Below, one piece after another: positions 55,526-64,000 of a DNA stretch of 64,000 nucleotides; positions within the stretch are counted from its first letter, which is position 1; each line of letters starts with the position of its first letter. Below the pieces are notes generated by a model. The model worked only from the letters and a program-made list of their open reading frames with translations, searched no databases and was not told where the DNA came from. The stretch comes from Oceanobacillus caeni. GTDB lineage: Bacteria > Bacillota > Bacilli > Bacillales > Amphibacillaceae. The position numbers and the translations under genes were made by a program. The stretch lies in NCBI RefSeq assembly GCF_019037185.1, contig NZ_JAHHXM010000011.1:1-64000 (forward strand). Reading direction: 5' to 3'.

Positions 55526-56908
55526 ATGACTACTAGAAATATACAAACTACAACAGATAAAACGGCTAGATTAGTAGAATGGGATAAGAAACATTATATC
55601 CATCCAACTACTTCAGCAAAAGCCCAAGCTACAGATGGATCGCCTCTTATTTTTTCAAGTGGCAATGGTGTTTATGCTACAAGTACAGATGGAGAAAGAT
55701 ATTTAGATGGTCTAGCAATGTTATGGAACGTGAATTTAGGACATGGAAATAAAGAACTTGCTCAAGCAGCTTATGATCAAATGATGAACATGGCTTATTC
55801 TTCTTCGTTTAAAGGATATTCCAATGAGCCTGCAATTGAACTTTCAAAGAAGTTGGCAGAAATTGCTCCAGGGGATTTAAACTCAGTCTTTTATACTTCA
55901 GGTGGATCAGAATCAAATGATACCGCCTTCAAATTGTCTAGATTTTACTGGGAATTAAAAGGGAAGCCATCTAAGAGAAAAATTATAGCTCTTCATAATG
56001 CATATCACGGTGTAACGTTTGCAGCGCAAACTGCTACGGGCATTCCTGCATTTCATAATTTTGCCGGGTCTAATATTGGTGAGGTGTACCATGCGAAAGC
56101 GCATCTTACTAACTGTGAGTTAGGGGATAAGAGTGATCCGAATTATGAAGGTTCCATTCGAGGTATTATAGAAAAAGAAGGTGCGGATACAATTGCGGCC
56201 GTCATCTTGGAACCAGTACAAGGGTCTGGCGGGGTTCATATACCACCAGAAGGTTACATTCAAGCAGTTCGCAAGCTTTGTGACGAATTTGGTATTTTGA
56301 TGATTGCAGATGAAGTGATTTGTGGCTTTGGCCGTACAGGAAAGATGTTTGCAGTAGATCATTGGGATGTAGTTCCAGACCTAATGAGTATGGCTAAAGG
56401 GATTTCAAGCGGCTATTCGCAATTAGGCGGCGTGATGTTACGTGATGAAATTCGCAATACGCTCGTACAGTATGATGGAGTATTAAGTCATGGATTCACG
56501 TATAGCGGGCATCCAACAGCATGTGCAGTTGCCTTGAAAAATATTGAAATACTTGAACGAGACCATATCATTGAGCATGTTCAGGCAATGGAAAAAGTGC
56601 TGAAAGATGGATTCCGCTATTTAGAAGATAAGCATAAGCATGTGACAAATACGAGATCACTCGGCCTATTAGCAGCTATTGAGCTATATGAGGATCCAGA
56701 AACTAATAAATTATTTGATGACGCTGTTCAACCAGCAACGGTAGTGGTGGATGAATGTTTCGACCGTAAATTGATTCTACGTACTTTGGGGTCGCACCGA
56801 GAAATCATTGCTATAGCACCACCACTCATTATTAATAAACAGGAAATAGAAGAGATGATTGGAATTATTGATGATTCGATTACAGCATTTGTGAAAAAAT
56901 TAGGTTAA
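55526..56908 (+). CDS. Class III aminotransferase (omega-amino acid/diamine type)
   Basis: A PLP-dependent transaminase of 460 residues that converts a terminal amine to an aldehyde. Visible are the cofactor-binding YTSGGSESNDTAFKLSR, the Asp in ILMIADEVICGFGRTGKMFA and the Schiff-base Lys in DLMSMAKGISSGYSQLGGVML (about residue 291). The ATG at 55526 follows GGGAGG. First gene of the sigma-54 operon; its likely product, a semialdehyde, would be oxidised by the dehydrogenase at 58065. Candidate substrates are GABA, beta-alanine, putrescine or taurine-like amines. Confidence 0.88.
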   Translation: MTTRNIQTTTDKTARLVEWDKKHYIHPTTSAKAQATDGSPLIFSSGNGVYATSTDGERYLDGLAMLWNVNLGHGNKELAQAAYDQMMNMAYSSSFKGYSNEPAIELSKKLAEIAPGDLNSVFYTSGGSESNDTAFKLSRFYWELKGKPSKRKIIALHNAYHGVTFAAQTATGIPAFHNFAGSNIGEVYHAKAHLTNCELGDKSDPNYEGSIRGIIEKEGADTIAAVILEPVQGSGGVHIPPEGYIQAVRKLCDEFGILMIADEVICGFGRTGKMFAVDHWDVVPDLMSMAKGISSGYSQLGGVMLRDEIRNTLVQYDGVLSHGFTYSGHPTACAVALKNIEILERDHIIEHVQAMEKVLKDGFRYLEDKHKHVTNTRSLGLLAAIELYEDPETNKLFDDAVQPATVVVDECFDRKLILRTLGSHREIIAIAPPLIINKQEIEEMIGIIDDSITAFVKKLG

Positions 56909-56967
56909 AGATTATAGATGGGAGGAATGAATCATTCTTCCCATTATGAAAGAAAGAGGAGTGAACC

Positions 56968-58053
56968 ATGATTAAACGACTAGAACTTCGAGGGTCTTCA
57001 AAAGAAATAGGAAAAGCACATGGGAGCGAGGGGAAGGAACAAGTCTTTCAAAGTCTTGAAACCTATGAAAAATTGTTCCATGGTTATCAGGGAATTAGCT
57101 GGAAAGAAGCCAGAGAACGAGCACTACCGCATTTAAAGGCGATTGAAAGCTATGATGCAGAAATGATAGAAGAAATGGAAGGGATTGCAATTGGTGCGGG
57201 GGTAGACTTTGAGGATATTCTTGCTCTCAATGCGCGCAGTGAAATCGCTCTTGCTGGATATAAGGGAACCTCCTTTTCTGATGGTTGTACGGCAATTGGA
57301 GTTATGCCACCAGCAGCATCCGAGACCATCATTGGACAAAACTGGGATTGGAAAGGTCGTCAGAAGGAAAGCTTGCTGCTATTGGACATCCACAGTGAAA
57401 ATAAACCTAGCATAAAAATGGTAACGGAAGGCGGCATTATTGGAAAAATTGGCTTTAACTCTGCAGGTGTTGGGGTTTGTTTTAATGCCTTGATAACCGA
57501 TAAAAAATCTGACGCCATTCCAATTCATTTGGGTTTACGTGCGGTTCTGAATTCTCATTCGTTACCGGAGGCAATTTCAAAAATAAAAGGAGAACAAATG
57601 GCTTCTGCCGCTAGTTTTTTAATTGGAAGTGATGACGGTAATGGAAATGGAATGGCTGTAAATGGAGAAGTATCCCCATTTGGAATGGATTATGTGACAG
57701 ATAATAATGGTACATTGGTACATACAAATCATATTTGTTCGAACGTTGTCAAAGAACACTTAAAAGATATGAATGAATTTCGGCAGGACGATTCCATGCT
57801 GCGTAAGTTTCGAGCGGAGCAGCTGATTCAAATAGCGAGAGCTTCAAATCAATCACTTGATGAGGAATTATTTAAAACTTGGCTAGCAGACACATACAAT
57901 AAGCCAAATTCCATCAATCATTTTCCAAATCATATGGCGCCAGAACACCGACAAATGGAAACGGTCTTCTCGATTATTATGAATCTATCAAAACGAAAAA
58001 TGTTCTTATGTGTTGGAAAACCTTCAGAAAGTCAATTTGAAGAAATTTTGTGA
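56968..58053 (+). CDS. C45-family N-terminal-nucleophile hydrolase (acyltransferase/amidase-like)
   Basis: A 361-residue protein of the acyl-CoA:6-aminopenicillanate acyltransferase (peptidase C45) family, whose members hydrolyse amide bonds after self-cleavage before a Cys. The expected nucleophile is in FSDGCTAIGV (Cys about residue 107), and the oxyanion element IIGQNWDWKG follows. The N-terminal ELRGSSKEIGKAHG is also typical. GAGGAGTG precedes the ATG. Here it probably frees an amine or amino acid from an N-acyl compound; the substrate is unknown. Confidence 0.85.
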   Translation: MIKRLELRGSSKEIGKAHGSEGKEQVFQSLETYEKLFHGYQGISWKEARERALPHLKAIESYDAEMIEEMEGIAIGAGVDFEDILALNARSEIALAGYKGTSFSDGCTAIGVMPPAASETIIGQNWDWKGRQKESLLLLDIHSENKPSIKMVTEGGIIGKIGFNSAGVGVCFNALITDKKSDAIPIHLGLRAVLNSHSLPEAISKIKGEQMASAASFLIGSDDGNGNGMAVNGEVSPFGMDYVTDNNGTLVHTNHICSNVVKEHLKDMNEFRQDDSMLRKFRAEQLIQIARASNQSLDEELFKTWLADTYNKPNSINHFPNHMAPEHRQMETVFSIIMNLSKRKMFLCVGKPSESQFEEIL

Positions 58054-58064
58054 GGTGAAGAGAA

Positions 58065-59486
58065 ATGGTCTATATCAATGGAGCGTGGAGAGAGTCCAAT
58101 CAAACAATAGATGTAATCAACCCTGCAACAGGTGAAGTAATAGAAGCAGTTGCATCCGTAGGACAAAAGGAAACAAAGGAAGCCATTCAATCAGCAAAAG
58201 AGGCATTTAAATCATGGAAGAAAGAAACTGGTGAAAAACGAGGTGAATATCTCGCGAAGGTTGTAGAGCTGATGAAAGAACGTCAAGATGAATTAGCAGA
58301 AACCATTACGAAAGAAAATGGAAAACCATTAGTAGATGCTACAGGGGAAGTAATTAGTGGGATCAAGTACTTAGAATGGTATGCCGAAGAGGCAAAAAGA
58401 GTTTATGGAGACACAGTTCCTGCTTCCCATCCTGACAAGCGTATTTTAGTACTTCGCCAGCCAGTCGGGGTTGCAGCAGCAATCACACCTTGGAATTTTC
58501 CGTTTTCGATGATTACGCGTAAGCTTGCACCAGCTCTTGCAGCAGGATGTACTGTCGTTTTAAAACCAGCACCAGCTACGCCACTATCAGCAATTAAGGT
58601 TTTTGAATGCTTTCATGAGGCCGGTATACCAAAAGGTGTAGTGAATCTTGTGATCGGGCCAGCAGAAGAGATTGGTGCAGAAATGACCAGTAATCCGGAT
58701 GTTCGAAAAATTACATTTACAGGCTCAACAGCTGTTGGAAAAAAACTACTTCGTGACAGTGCTGGCACAGTCAAGAAAGTATCCATGGAATTGGGAGGTC
58801 ATGCCCCTTTAATCGTATTTGAAGATGCGGACATTGAAATGGCGGTAGATGGTGTATTGGCATCAAAATTCAGAAATGCTGGTCAAACATGTATCAGTAC
58901 GAATCGGGTTTATGTTGCAGAAAATATTGCAGAGGAATTCGGCAAAAGACTTGCTGAAAAAGTAGCACATCTACAGGTTGGTAACGGAATGGAAGAAGGT
59001 ACAGATGTTGGTCCACTCATTAATAAGCACGCTTTGGAGAAAGTAGAAACCCATGTCCAAGATGCTGTTAACCATGGCGGCAAGGTGTTAAGTGGCGGAA
59101 AAGTTTATTCGAATCATGAGGGTCAAGGATATTTTTATGAACCAACGGTAATTCAAGGTGCCACTGAATCGATGAAGATAGCAGAGGAGGAAACATTTGG
59201 TCCTGTAGCGCCTATCTTTACATTTAAAACCGAAGAAGAAGTGATTGAAAAGGCCAATCACGTTACCTATGGTTTGGCAGGTTATTGCTTTACGAAAGAT
59301 TTAAGTCGTGGATTCCGTATGATGGAAGAACTTGAATACGGGATTGTAGGGATTAATGATGCTGCACCTATTACTGTCCAAGCGCCATTTGGCGGAGTGA
59401 AGGAAAGTGGTATGGGGAGAGAAGGCGGAAAGTATGGCCTTGATGATTATTTGGAAGAGAAACTTGTTTCAGTAAATACAAAATAA
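58065..59486 (+). CDS. NAD(P)-dependent aldehyde dehydrogenase, succinate-semialdehyde type
   Basis: A 473-residue ALDH. Motifs: AAITPWNFPFSMITRKLAPAL, Glu in MELGGHAPLIVFED (about 250) and the catalytic Cys in NAGQTCISTNR (about 284). The sequence resembles GabD-type semialdehyde dehydrogenases. It starts 11 bases after the C45 gene behind GAGGTGAAG. It likely oxidises the semialdehyde made by the aminotransferase at 55526. Confidence 0.87.
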   Translation: MVYINGAWRESNQTIDVINPATGEVIEAVASVGQKETKEAIQSAKEAFKSWKKETGEKRGEYLAKVVELMKERQDELAETITKENGKPLVDATGEVISGIKYLEWYAEEAKRVYGDTVPASHPDKRILVLRQPVGVAAAITPWNFPFSMITRKLAPALAAGCTVVLKPAPATPLSAIKVFECFHEAGIPKGVVNLVIGPAEEIGAEMTSNPDVRKITFTGSTAVGKKLLRDSAGTVKKVSMELGGHAPLIVFEDADIEMAVDGVLASKFRNAGQTCISTNRVYVAENIAEEFGKRLAEKVAHLQVGNGMEEGTDVGPLINKHALEKVETHVQDAVNHGGKVLSGGKVYSNHEGQGYFYEPTVIQGATESMKIAEEETFGPVAPIFTFKTEEEVIEKANHVTYGLAGYCFTKDLSRGFRMMEELEYGIVGINDAAPITVQAPFGGVKESGMGREGGKYGLDDYLEEKLVSVNTK

Positions 59487-59530
59487 GACAGAGGAAGAGG
59501 AATGCATTTTTAAAGGAGTGAAGAGGACAC

Positions 59531-61099
59531 ATGGCAAATGAAGACACTGCAGAATTTGAGAAAAAATTGATTGTACGAAACACAAGATATGAAGATATAG
59601 AAGGTATTATAAAAATGAATCAGCTTGGCTTTGGAAATCCTGAAATAGCATTTAAACGGGAACATTTTGAAAGCCAACTGTCGATTTTTCCAGAAGGTCA
59701 AGTGTGTATTGAATATGAAGGCGAGATCATTGGCTCTTGTTCCAGTATTATTGTAAATTTTGATGATTATGGGGTGAATCATACGTTTAGTCAGATTGCG
59801 GATGATGGTTTTATCCGCAATCACAATCCAAATGGGGAAAATTTATACGGAATTGAAGTCGTTGTTCATCCTGATTACCGACATATGAAAATCGGACGCC
59901 GCTTGTATGAGGCGCGGCGGGAAATTTGCCGTAAGTTTAATTTGAAGAGTATTTTGTTTGGGGGACGTATACCGAATTATCATAATTATGCGAATAGCCT
60001 CACCGCGGAACAATATGTGGAACAGGTAATCAAACGGAATTTATATGATCCTGTACTAACCTTTCAGTTAATGAATGATTTTGAACTAATAAAAGTAATG
60101 CCAAACTATTTAGCTAAAGATGAGGCATCATTGGAATATGCCACATTGATGGAATGGAAAAATCCAGAATATATTGCGGATACGAATCAAAGGTATCAAA
60201 AATCTTTACCAGTACGAATTACGGCGGTTCAATACAATCTGAATCCGATTTCATCCTTTGAGGAATTTGCTGCTCAGTGTGAGTACTATGTGAATGCCAG
60301 TTCGAAAATACGTTCCGACATCATTGTTTTTCCTGAGGCATTTACCATGCAGCTTCAATCTTACCTTAATGAAAAGGTCCCAAGTAAACAGGTACGTCAA
60401 TTAACATCGTACCTCGATGAATATAAAGAACTCTTTTCTGATTTGGCTATTCGTTACAGTATTAACATTGTTGCGGGCTCTAACTTTGTTCAAAAAGATG
60501 ATTCCCTTTACCATGCAGCTTTTTTATTTCATCGAAACGGGAAGGTAGATAAACAGTACAAACTGCATATTTCTCCTTATGAGAAAAAGTGGTGGGGCAT
60601 CCATCCTGGGAATGAATTAAACGTATTTGATACGGATTGTGGGCAAATTAGCATCCTCTTAGGATACGATGTACTGTTTCCTGAAGTAGCTCGAATGGCA
60701 GTAGACCGTGGAGCAGATATCTTGGTTACACCATTCACGGCCTCTGATAAACAAGAATCATTAAGAATGAAACTCTGTGCACAAGCAAGAGCTATAGAAA
60801 ATCAGGTTTTTGTCGTTACGGCTGGTGCTACAGGAAATCTAACGCAAGTGCATCATATGAATAGTCAAAATGCACAATCTGGAATTTATTCGCCAATTGA
60901 TTATGATTTATCGGAGAATGGTGTGGTTAGCGAGTGTGATCCTAACGTGGAAACAATGGTGGTTGGAAAAGTGGATCTGGAGTTATTGCGACGAAATCGT
61001 TTAAATGGTATGGTCACTCCTTTACATGACAGGAGAAGTGATCTTTATCAAATTAAAACGGAAGAAGCGGTAGAAAAGGAAATAACAGTAAAATCATGA
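59531..61099 (+). CDS. GNAT acetyltransferase fused to nitrilase-superfamily domain, catalytic Cys replaced
   Basis: A 522-residue fusion like B. subtilis YhcX. The N-terminal GNAT domain (about 15-200) shows GIEVVVHPDYRHMKIGRRLYEARRE. The nitrilase domain (about 225-505) retains Glu in DIIVFPEAFTM and Lys in YKLHISPYEKKWW. The cysteine position in the usual ICYD motif instead reads ILLGYDVLFPE, that is Gly. The nitrilase half may therefore be inactive or altered. GGAGTGAAG precedes the ATG. It belongs to the sigma-54 operon. Confidence 0.87.
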   Translation: MANEDTAEFEKKLIVRNTRYEDIEGIIKMNQLGFGNPEIAFKREHFESQLSIFPEGQVCIEYEGEIIGSCSSIIVNFDDYGVNHTFSQIADDGFIRNHNPNGENLYGIEVVVHPDYRHMKIGRRLYEARREICRKFNLKSILFGGRIPNYHNYANSLTAEQYVEQVIKRNLYDPVLTFQLMNDFELIKVMPNYLAKDEASLEYATLMEWKNPEYIADTNQRYQKSLPVRITAVQYNLNPISSFEEFAAQCEYYVNASSKIRSDIIVFPEAFTMQLQSYLNEKVPSKQVRQLTSYLDEYKELFSDLAIRYSINIVAGSNFVQKDDSLYHAAFLFHRNGKVDKQYKLHISPYEKKWWGIHPGNELNVFDTDCGQISILLGYDVLFPEVARMAVDRGADILVTPFTASDKQESLRMKLCAQARAIENQVFVVTAGATGNLTQVHHMNSQNAQSGIYSPIDYDLSENGVVSECDPNVETMVVGKVDLELLRRNRLNGMVTPLHDRRSDLYQIKTEEAVEKEITVKS

Positions 61100-61125
61100 T
61101 TTATTTTAGAAGGGCTGAATGATAT

Positions 61126-62472
61126 ATGGATGTGAAACTTAAACGTACATTAACTGTCTTCCCGTTGATTGTATTCGGTTTAGCGTATATGGCACCAACC
61201 ACTGTATTTTCCACATATGGTGTTGTTGCTGAAATAACAAGAGGAATGGTGCCTGCAGCATATATTGTTGCGCTAATTGGGATGTTGTTTACCGCTTATA
61301 GTTATGGTCAGATGGTAAAGGCTTTTCCAATCTCTGGTTCCGCCTATACTTATTCACAAAAGGCATTTAATTCGCATGTTGGCTTCATAGTGGGATGGGT
61401 TATTCTTTTAGATTACCTATTCCTTCCTATGATTAATGGGTTATTAATAGGTATTTATTTAAGCGCCTATTTCCCACAAGTACCGTTTCCTGTCTGGTTA
61501 ATTGCTTTTGTTTCTCTCATAACGGTAGTCAATATTGTTGGTGTCAAAATAGCAACAAAAGTGAATATCCTTCTCATCTCTTGTCAGTTTCTTATTATTG
61601 TCCTGTTTTCCATCTTATCCGTTAGAGGTGTTATGAATGGTCTGGGTTCAGGTACTTTATTTATGAGTTCCCCTTTTGTAAATGGAGAAGTTCCATTTGA
61701 ATTGGTAATGGCAGGGGCTTCGATATTATGCTTGTCTTTTCTTGGCTTTGATGCCGTTACAACATTTGCAGAGGAGACTGTGGATCCTAAAAGGACGCTA
61801 CCGAAAGCTATATTCTTAATCGCGATGATTGGTGGAGGATTTTTTATATTAGTTTCTTATGTCAGTCACATTGTATTTCCTAACTTTGGTTCTTTCCAAG
61901 ATGCAGATTCTGCTGCATTAGAAATTGCGTTTTATATTGGCGGGAATCTATTTCAGTCTATCTTTTTAGCGGGTTATATTACAGGTGGTATAGCTTCTGG
62001 TTTATCTTCTCATGCGAGTGTGTCACGACTTCTATATGCGATGGGGCGGGATGGTGTATTACCGAGGAAAATATTTGGTTATATTCATCCAAAGTTTCGT
62101 ACACCGGCTTTAAACTTACTAATTGTAAGCGTATTCACCTTATCTGCACTGTTTGTTGATTTAGTGCAAGCATCTTCTCTTATTAACTTTGGGGCATTAG
62201 TCGCCTTTACGTTTGTTAACTTATCTGTAGTTGTTCATTATTATATCAAAGGCAAACGGCGAACAGGAATGGACACAGTGAAATATTTAATATTACCACT
62301 TATTGGTGCGGCCTTTACAGCGTGGATTTGGACCAGTTTGGATCAACATGCATTTCTATTAGGGCTAGGTTGGTTTGCTATCGGCGTTGTGTTGCTATTG
62401 ATTATTACGAAGATGTTTACCAAGAAGCCACCAGAGCTTTCGATTGATCAAATCGATGATGAGGTAGTTTAA
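61126..62472 (+). CDS. APC-family amino acid/amine permease
   Basis: A 448-residue permease with about 12 membrane helices. Typical APC features are the N-terminal FGLAYMAPTTVFSTYGVVAE, the GSAYTYSQKAFNSHVGFIVGW segment and SFLGFDAVTTFAEETVDPKR (about 205-224), with RLLYAMGRDGVLPRKIFG later. It lies in the sigma-54 operon, so it probably imports the amine or amide substrate. An AGGGCTGAA site precedes the ATG. Confidence 0.9.
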   Translation: MDVKLKRTLTVFPLIVFGLAYMAPTTVFSTYGVVAEITRGMVPAAYIVALIGMLFTAYSYGQMVKAFPISGSAYTYSQKAFNSHVGFIVGWVILLDYLFLPMINGLLIGIYLSAYFPQVPFPVWLIAFVSLITVVNIVGVKIATKVNILLISCQFLIIVLFSILSVRGVMNGLGSGTLFMSSPFVNGEVPFELVMAGASILCLSFLGFDAVTTFAEETVDPKRTLPKAIFLIAMIGGGFFILVSYVSHIVFPNFGSFQDADSAALEIAFYIGGNLFQSIFLAGYITGGIASGLSSHASVSRLLYAMGRDGVLPRKIFGYIHPKFRTPALNLLIVSVFTLSALFVDLVQASSLINFGALVAFTFVNLSVVVHYYIKGKRRTGMDTVKYLILPLIGAAFTAWIWTSLDQHAFLLGLGWFAIGVVLLLIITKMFTKKPPELSIDQIDDEVV

Positions 62473-62490
62473 AATTCAAGGAGGGATATT

Positions 62491-64000
62491 ATGGTGAAAG
62501 CGGATTTAGTTCTTTCTAGTAATCATGTATTTACCGGATTGCAAGAGACAACTGAAAAGGCATCCATTGCCATTATTAATAATAAAATTGCTGCTGTAGG
62601 TACTTTAGAGGAAATACAGCCAATGATTGGAGAACAAACTATTGTCCATCAGTTCGGGGATGAGCTAATTGTTCCCGGATTTCAGGATTTCCATGTTCAT
62701 TTTATGATGGGTAGTTTAGTACAAAATGATATGGTTCATTTACATGATTCAGAGTCGGCAGAAGAAGCTGTTAAAATGACAGCAGCATATGCGGAATCGA
62801 GACCGAATGAGGAGTGGATTATCGGCCTTGGCTGGGATCATACCAGTTGGCAACATAAAGAATTACCACATAAGGAGGTATTGGATAGATATATTCCGGA
62901 CCGCCCAGTTATCCTGTTTAATGCAGAAGTTCATTATGCTTGGATCAATAGCAAAGCAATTGAAGTTTGCGGAATAACGAAAGATACACCTGACCCGGAT
63001 TACGGTAAAATAGGAAAAGATGAAAAAGGTGAGTTAACCGGACTTTTGTTTGAAGATGCGGTTGGTTATGTGACAGAATTTGCTTACCGGTTTTCAGAAG
63101 AAAAAAGAGTGTCATTGATTAAAGGCCTGCTCAAGGAGGCAGCAAAATACGGGGTTACATCCGTTAATGATTTGTTTGGTGGAAATATTGGGCCGAAACA
63201 GGAAGAGGATGTAAAAGTGTACTCCCAACTTGAAGAACAGGGAATTCTAACGACTCGCATTCATTTTTATCCAGAATTACAAAAGGATATGGAAGAGGCA
63301 AATAGATTAAAAGAAAAATATCAGTCAGATAAATTAACTTTTTCCGGACTTAAGCAATTTATTGATGGCGTCGTTACTAGTCACACGGCTTATTTACTTG
63401 ATAGTTATAAAGATCGTCCAGAGACGGCGGGGGATCTTACGAAGGAGCCTGAGGAAATCAAACAATTGGTTAAACAGGCAGATAAGCATGGATTTCAAAT
63501 TAGATTTCATGCGATTGGAAATGGAGCTGTCCGCTTAGCATTGGACGCCTTTGAGGAAGCTAAAAGAGAAAACGGTCAAAGAGATGCTAGACACGTCATA
63601 GAACATGTAGAGGTACTCCATCGAGATGATGTTCAACGTTTCCGAGAACTAGGGGTAATTGCATCATTTCAGCCATCCCATGTTGCCTTAATGCCTAAGG
63701 AAGCATATACAAGCAGAATAAGTGAACAACAACAGCCTTTATATTTTCCTGTAAAGACGATTATGGATACAGAAGCTACTATCACTTTTGGAACGGATTT
63801 CCCAGTAGCACCTTTAAATCCTTTATTAGGAATTTATCATGCAATGAAAAGAATAGATTTAAATGGTCAGTCATGGGAGGAATCTGAAAAGATAAGTCTT
63901 GCGCAGGCTATCAAGGCATATACCACAACTCCCGCATATGGCTCATTTAGGGAAAACGAGCTGGGCACCATTGAGGAAGGGAAATTAGCAGATATGGTTG
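62491..64000 (+). CDS. Amidohydrolase family 3 (YtcJ-like), 3' end outside the window
   Basis: At least 503 codons, open to the window edge. Metal ligands are visible: FQDFHVHFMMG (about residues 66-76), RFHAIGNGAV (about 336), HVIEHVEVLH and TFGTDFPVAP. N-substituted formamide deformylases and other amide hydrolases belong here. AAGGAGGG precedes the ATG, 18 bases after the permease gene. Last visible member of the sigma-54 operon; it may deacylate the imported compound. Confidence 0.87.
   Translation, partial: MVKADLVLSSNHVFTGLQETTEKASIAIINNKIAAVGTLEEIQPMIGEQTIVHQFGDELIVPGFQDFHVHFMMGSLVQNDMVHLHDSESAEEAVKMTAAYAESRPNEEWIIGLGWDHTSWQHKELPHKEVLDRYIPDRPVILFNAEVHYAWINSKAIEVCGITKDTPDPDYGKIGKDEKGELTGLLFEDAVGYVTEFAYRFSEEKRVSLIKGLLKEAAKYGVTSVNDLFGGNIGPKQEEDVKVYSQLEEQGILTTRIHFYPELQKDMEEANRLKEKYQSDKLTFSGLKQFIDGVVTSHTAYLLDSYKDRPETAGDLTKEPEEIKQLVKQADKHGFQIRFHAIGNGAVRLALDAFEEAKRENGQRDARHVIEHVEVLHRDDVQRFRELGVIASFQPSHVALMPKEAYTSRISEQQQPLYFPVKTIMDTEATITFGTDFPVAPLNPLLGIYHAMKRIDLNGQSWEESEKISLAQAIKAYTTTPAYGSFRENELGTIEEGKLADMV

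Overview
The window comes from a low-GC, endospore-forming, flagellated member of the Bacillaceae. The gene order mecA-coiA-pepF-spxH-yjbI-yjbK-relQ-nadK-yjbO-prpE-mgtE-cotO-cotZ, followed by yjcFGH, is the Bacillus subtilis yjb/yjc neighbourhood. Oceanobacillus, Virgibacillus or Ornithinibacillus relatives are plausible, but the species cannot be fixed from this sequence. No rRNA, tRNA, CRISPR array or intact insertion sequence was seen.

Region 1 (1-18.2 kb) is conserved core: proteolysis and competence adaptors (mecA, coiA, spxH), pepF, alarmone synthesis (relQ), NAD kinase, a pseudouridine synthase, PrpE, the Mg channel MgtE, spore-coat genes cotO and cotZ, a DUF421 protein, yjcFGH and guaC. 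Between pepF and spxH lie two tandem copies of the Rex-regulated small RNA RoxS/RsaE, each with its own promoter and a Rex-like box, on either side of a small membrane-protein gene on the opposite strand.

Region 2 (18.2-33.6 kb) is an aromatic catabolic island. 4-Hydroxybenzoate 3-monooxygenase (pobA), a class III ring-cleaving dioxygenase, an ACMSD-like decarboxylase, two 2-hydroxymuconic semialdehyde dehydrogenases, tautomerase, oxalocrotonate decarboxylase, hydratase, aldolase and acylating acetaldehyde dehydrogenase form a complete route: 4-hydroxybenzoate to protocatechuate, 2,3-cleavage, then pyruvate and acetyl-CoA. A TRAP transporter, an IclR regulator and a separate class I extradiol dioxygenase complete it. 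A 17-bp motif (GTTGCGTATAGAGGAAC, or GTTCC-N7-GGAAC) occurs before all three transcription units and is the likely IclR operator.

Region 3 (33.6-43.3 kb) is a flagellin locus. The SigD-driven hag gene is split by a 278-bp group I intron. Downstream are a 1109-residue GT2-TPR-CDP-glycerol transferase fusion and a second GT2 enzyme. Next come two decayed flagellin 3' ends, each with its own group I intron, and then three reading frames each broken by one in-frame stop codon.

Region 4 (43.3-51.5 kb) is accessory: an ABC exporter, a base-excision-repair pair (Fpg and endonuclease IV), a PadR plus membrane protein pair, a pRiA4b ORF-3-like protein, an Rpn-family nuclease and fragments of several of these genes.

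Region 5 (51.5-64 kb) is a sigma-54 regulon. An NhaC antiporter and a six-gene operon each have near-identical -24/-12 promoters and surround a sigma-54 activator. The operon encodes a class III aminotransferase, C45 hydrolase, semialdehyde dehydrogenase, GNAT-nitrilase fusion, permease and amidohydrolase. It looks like an amide/amine degradation system of unknown substrate; the last gene runs off the window.
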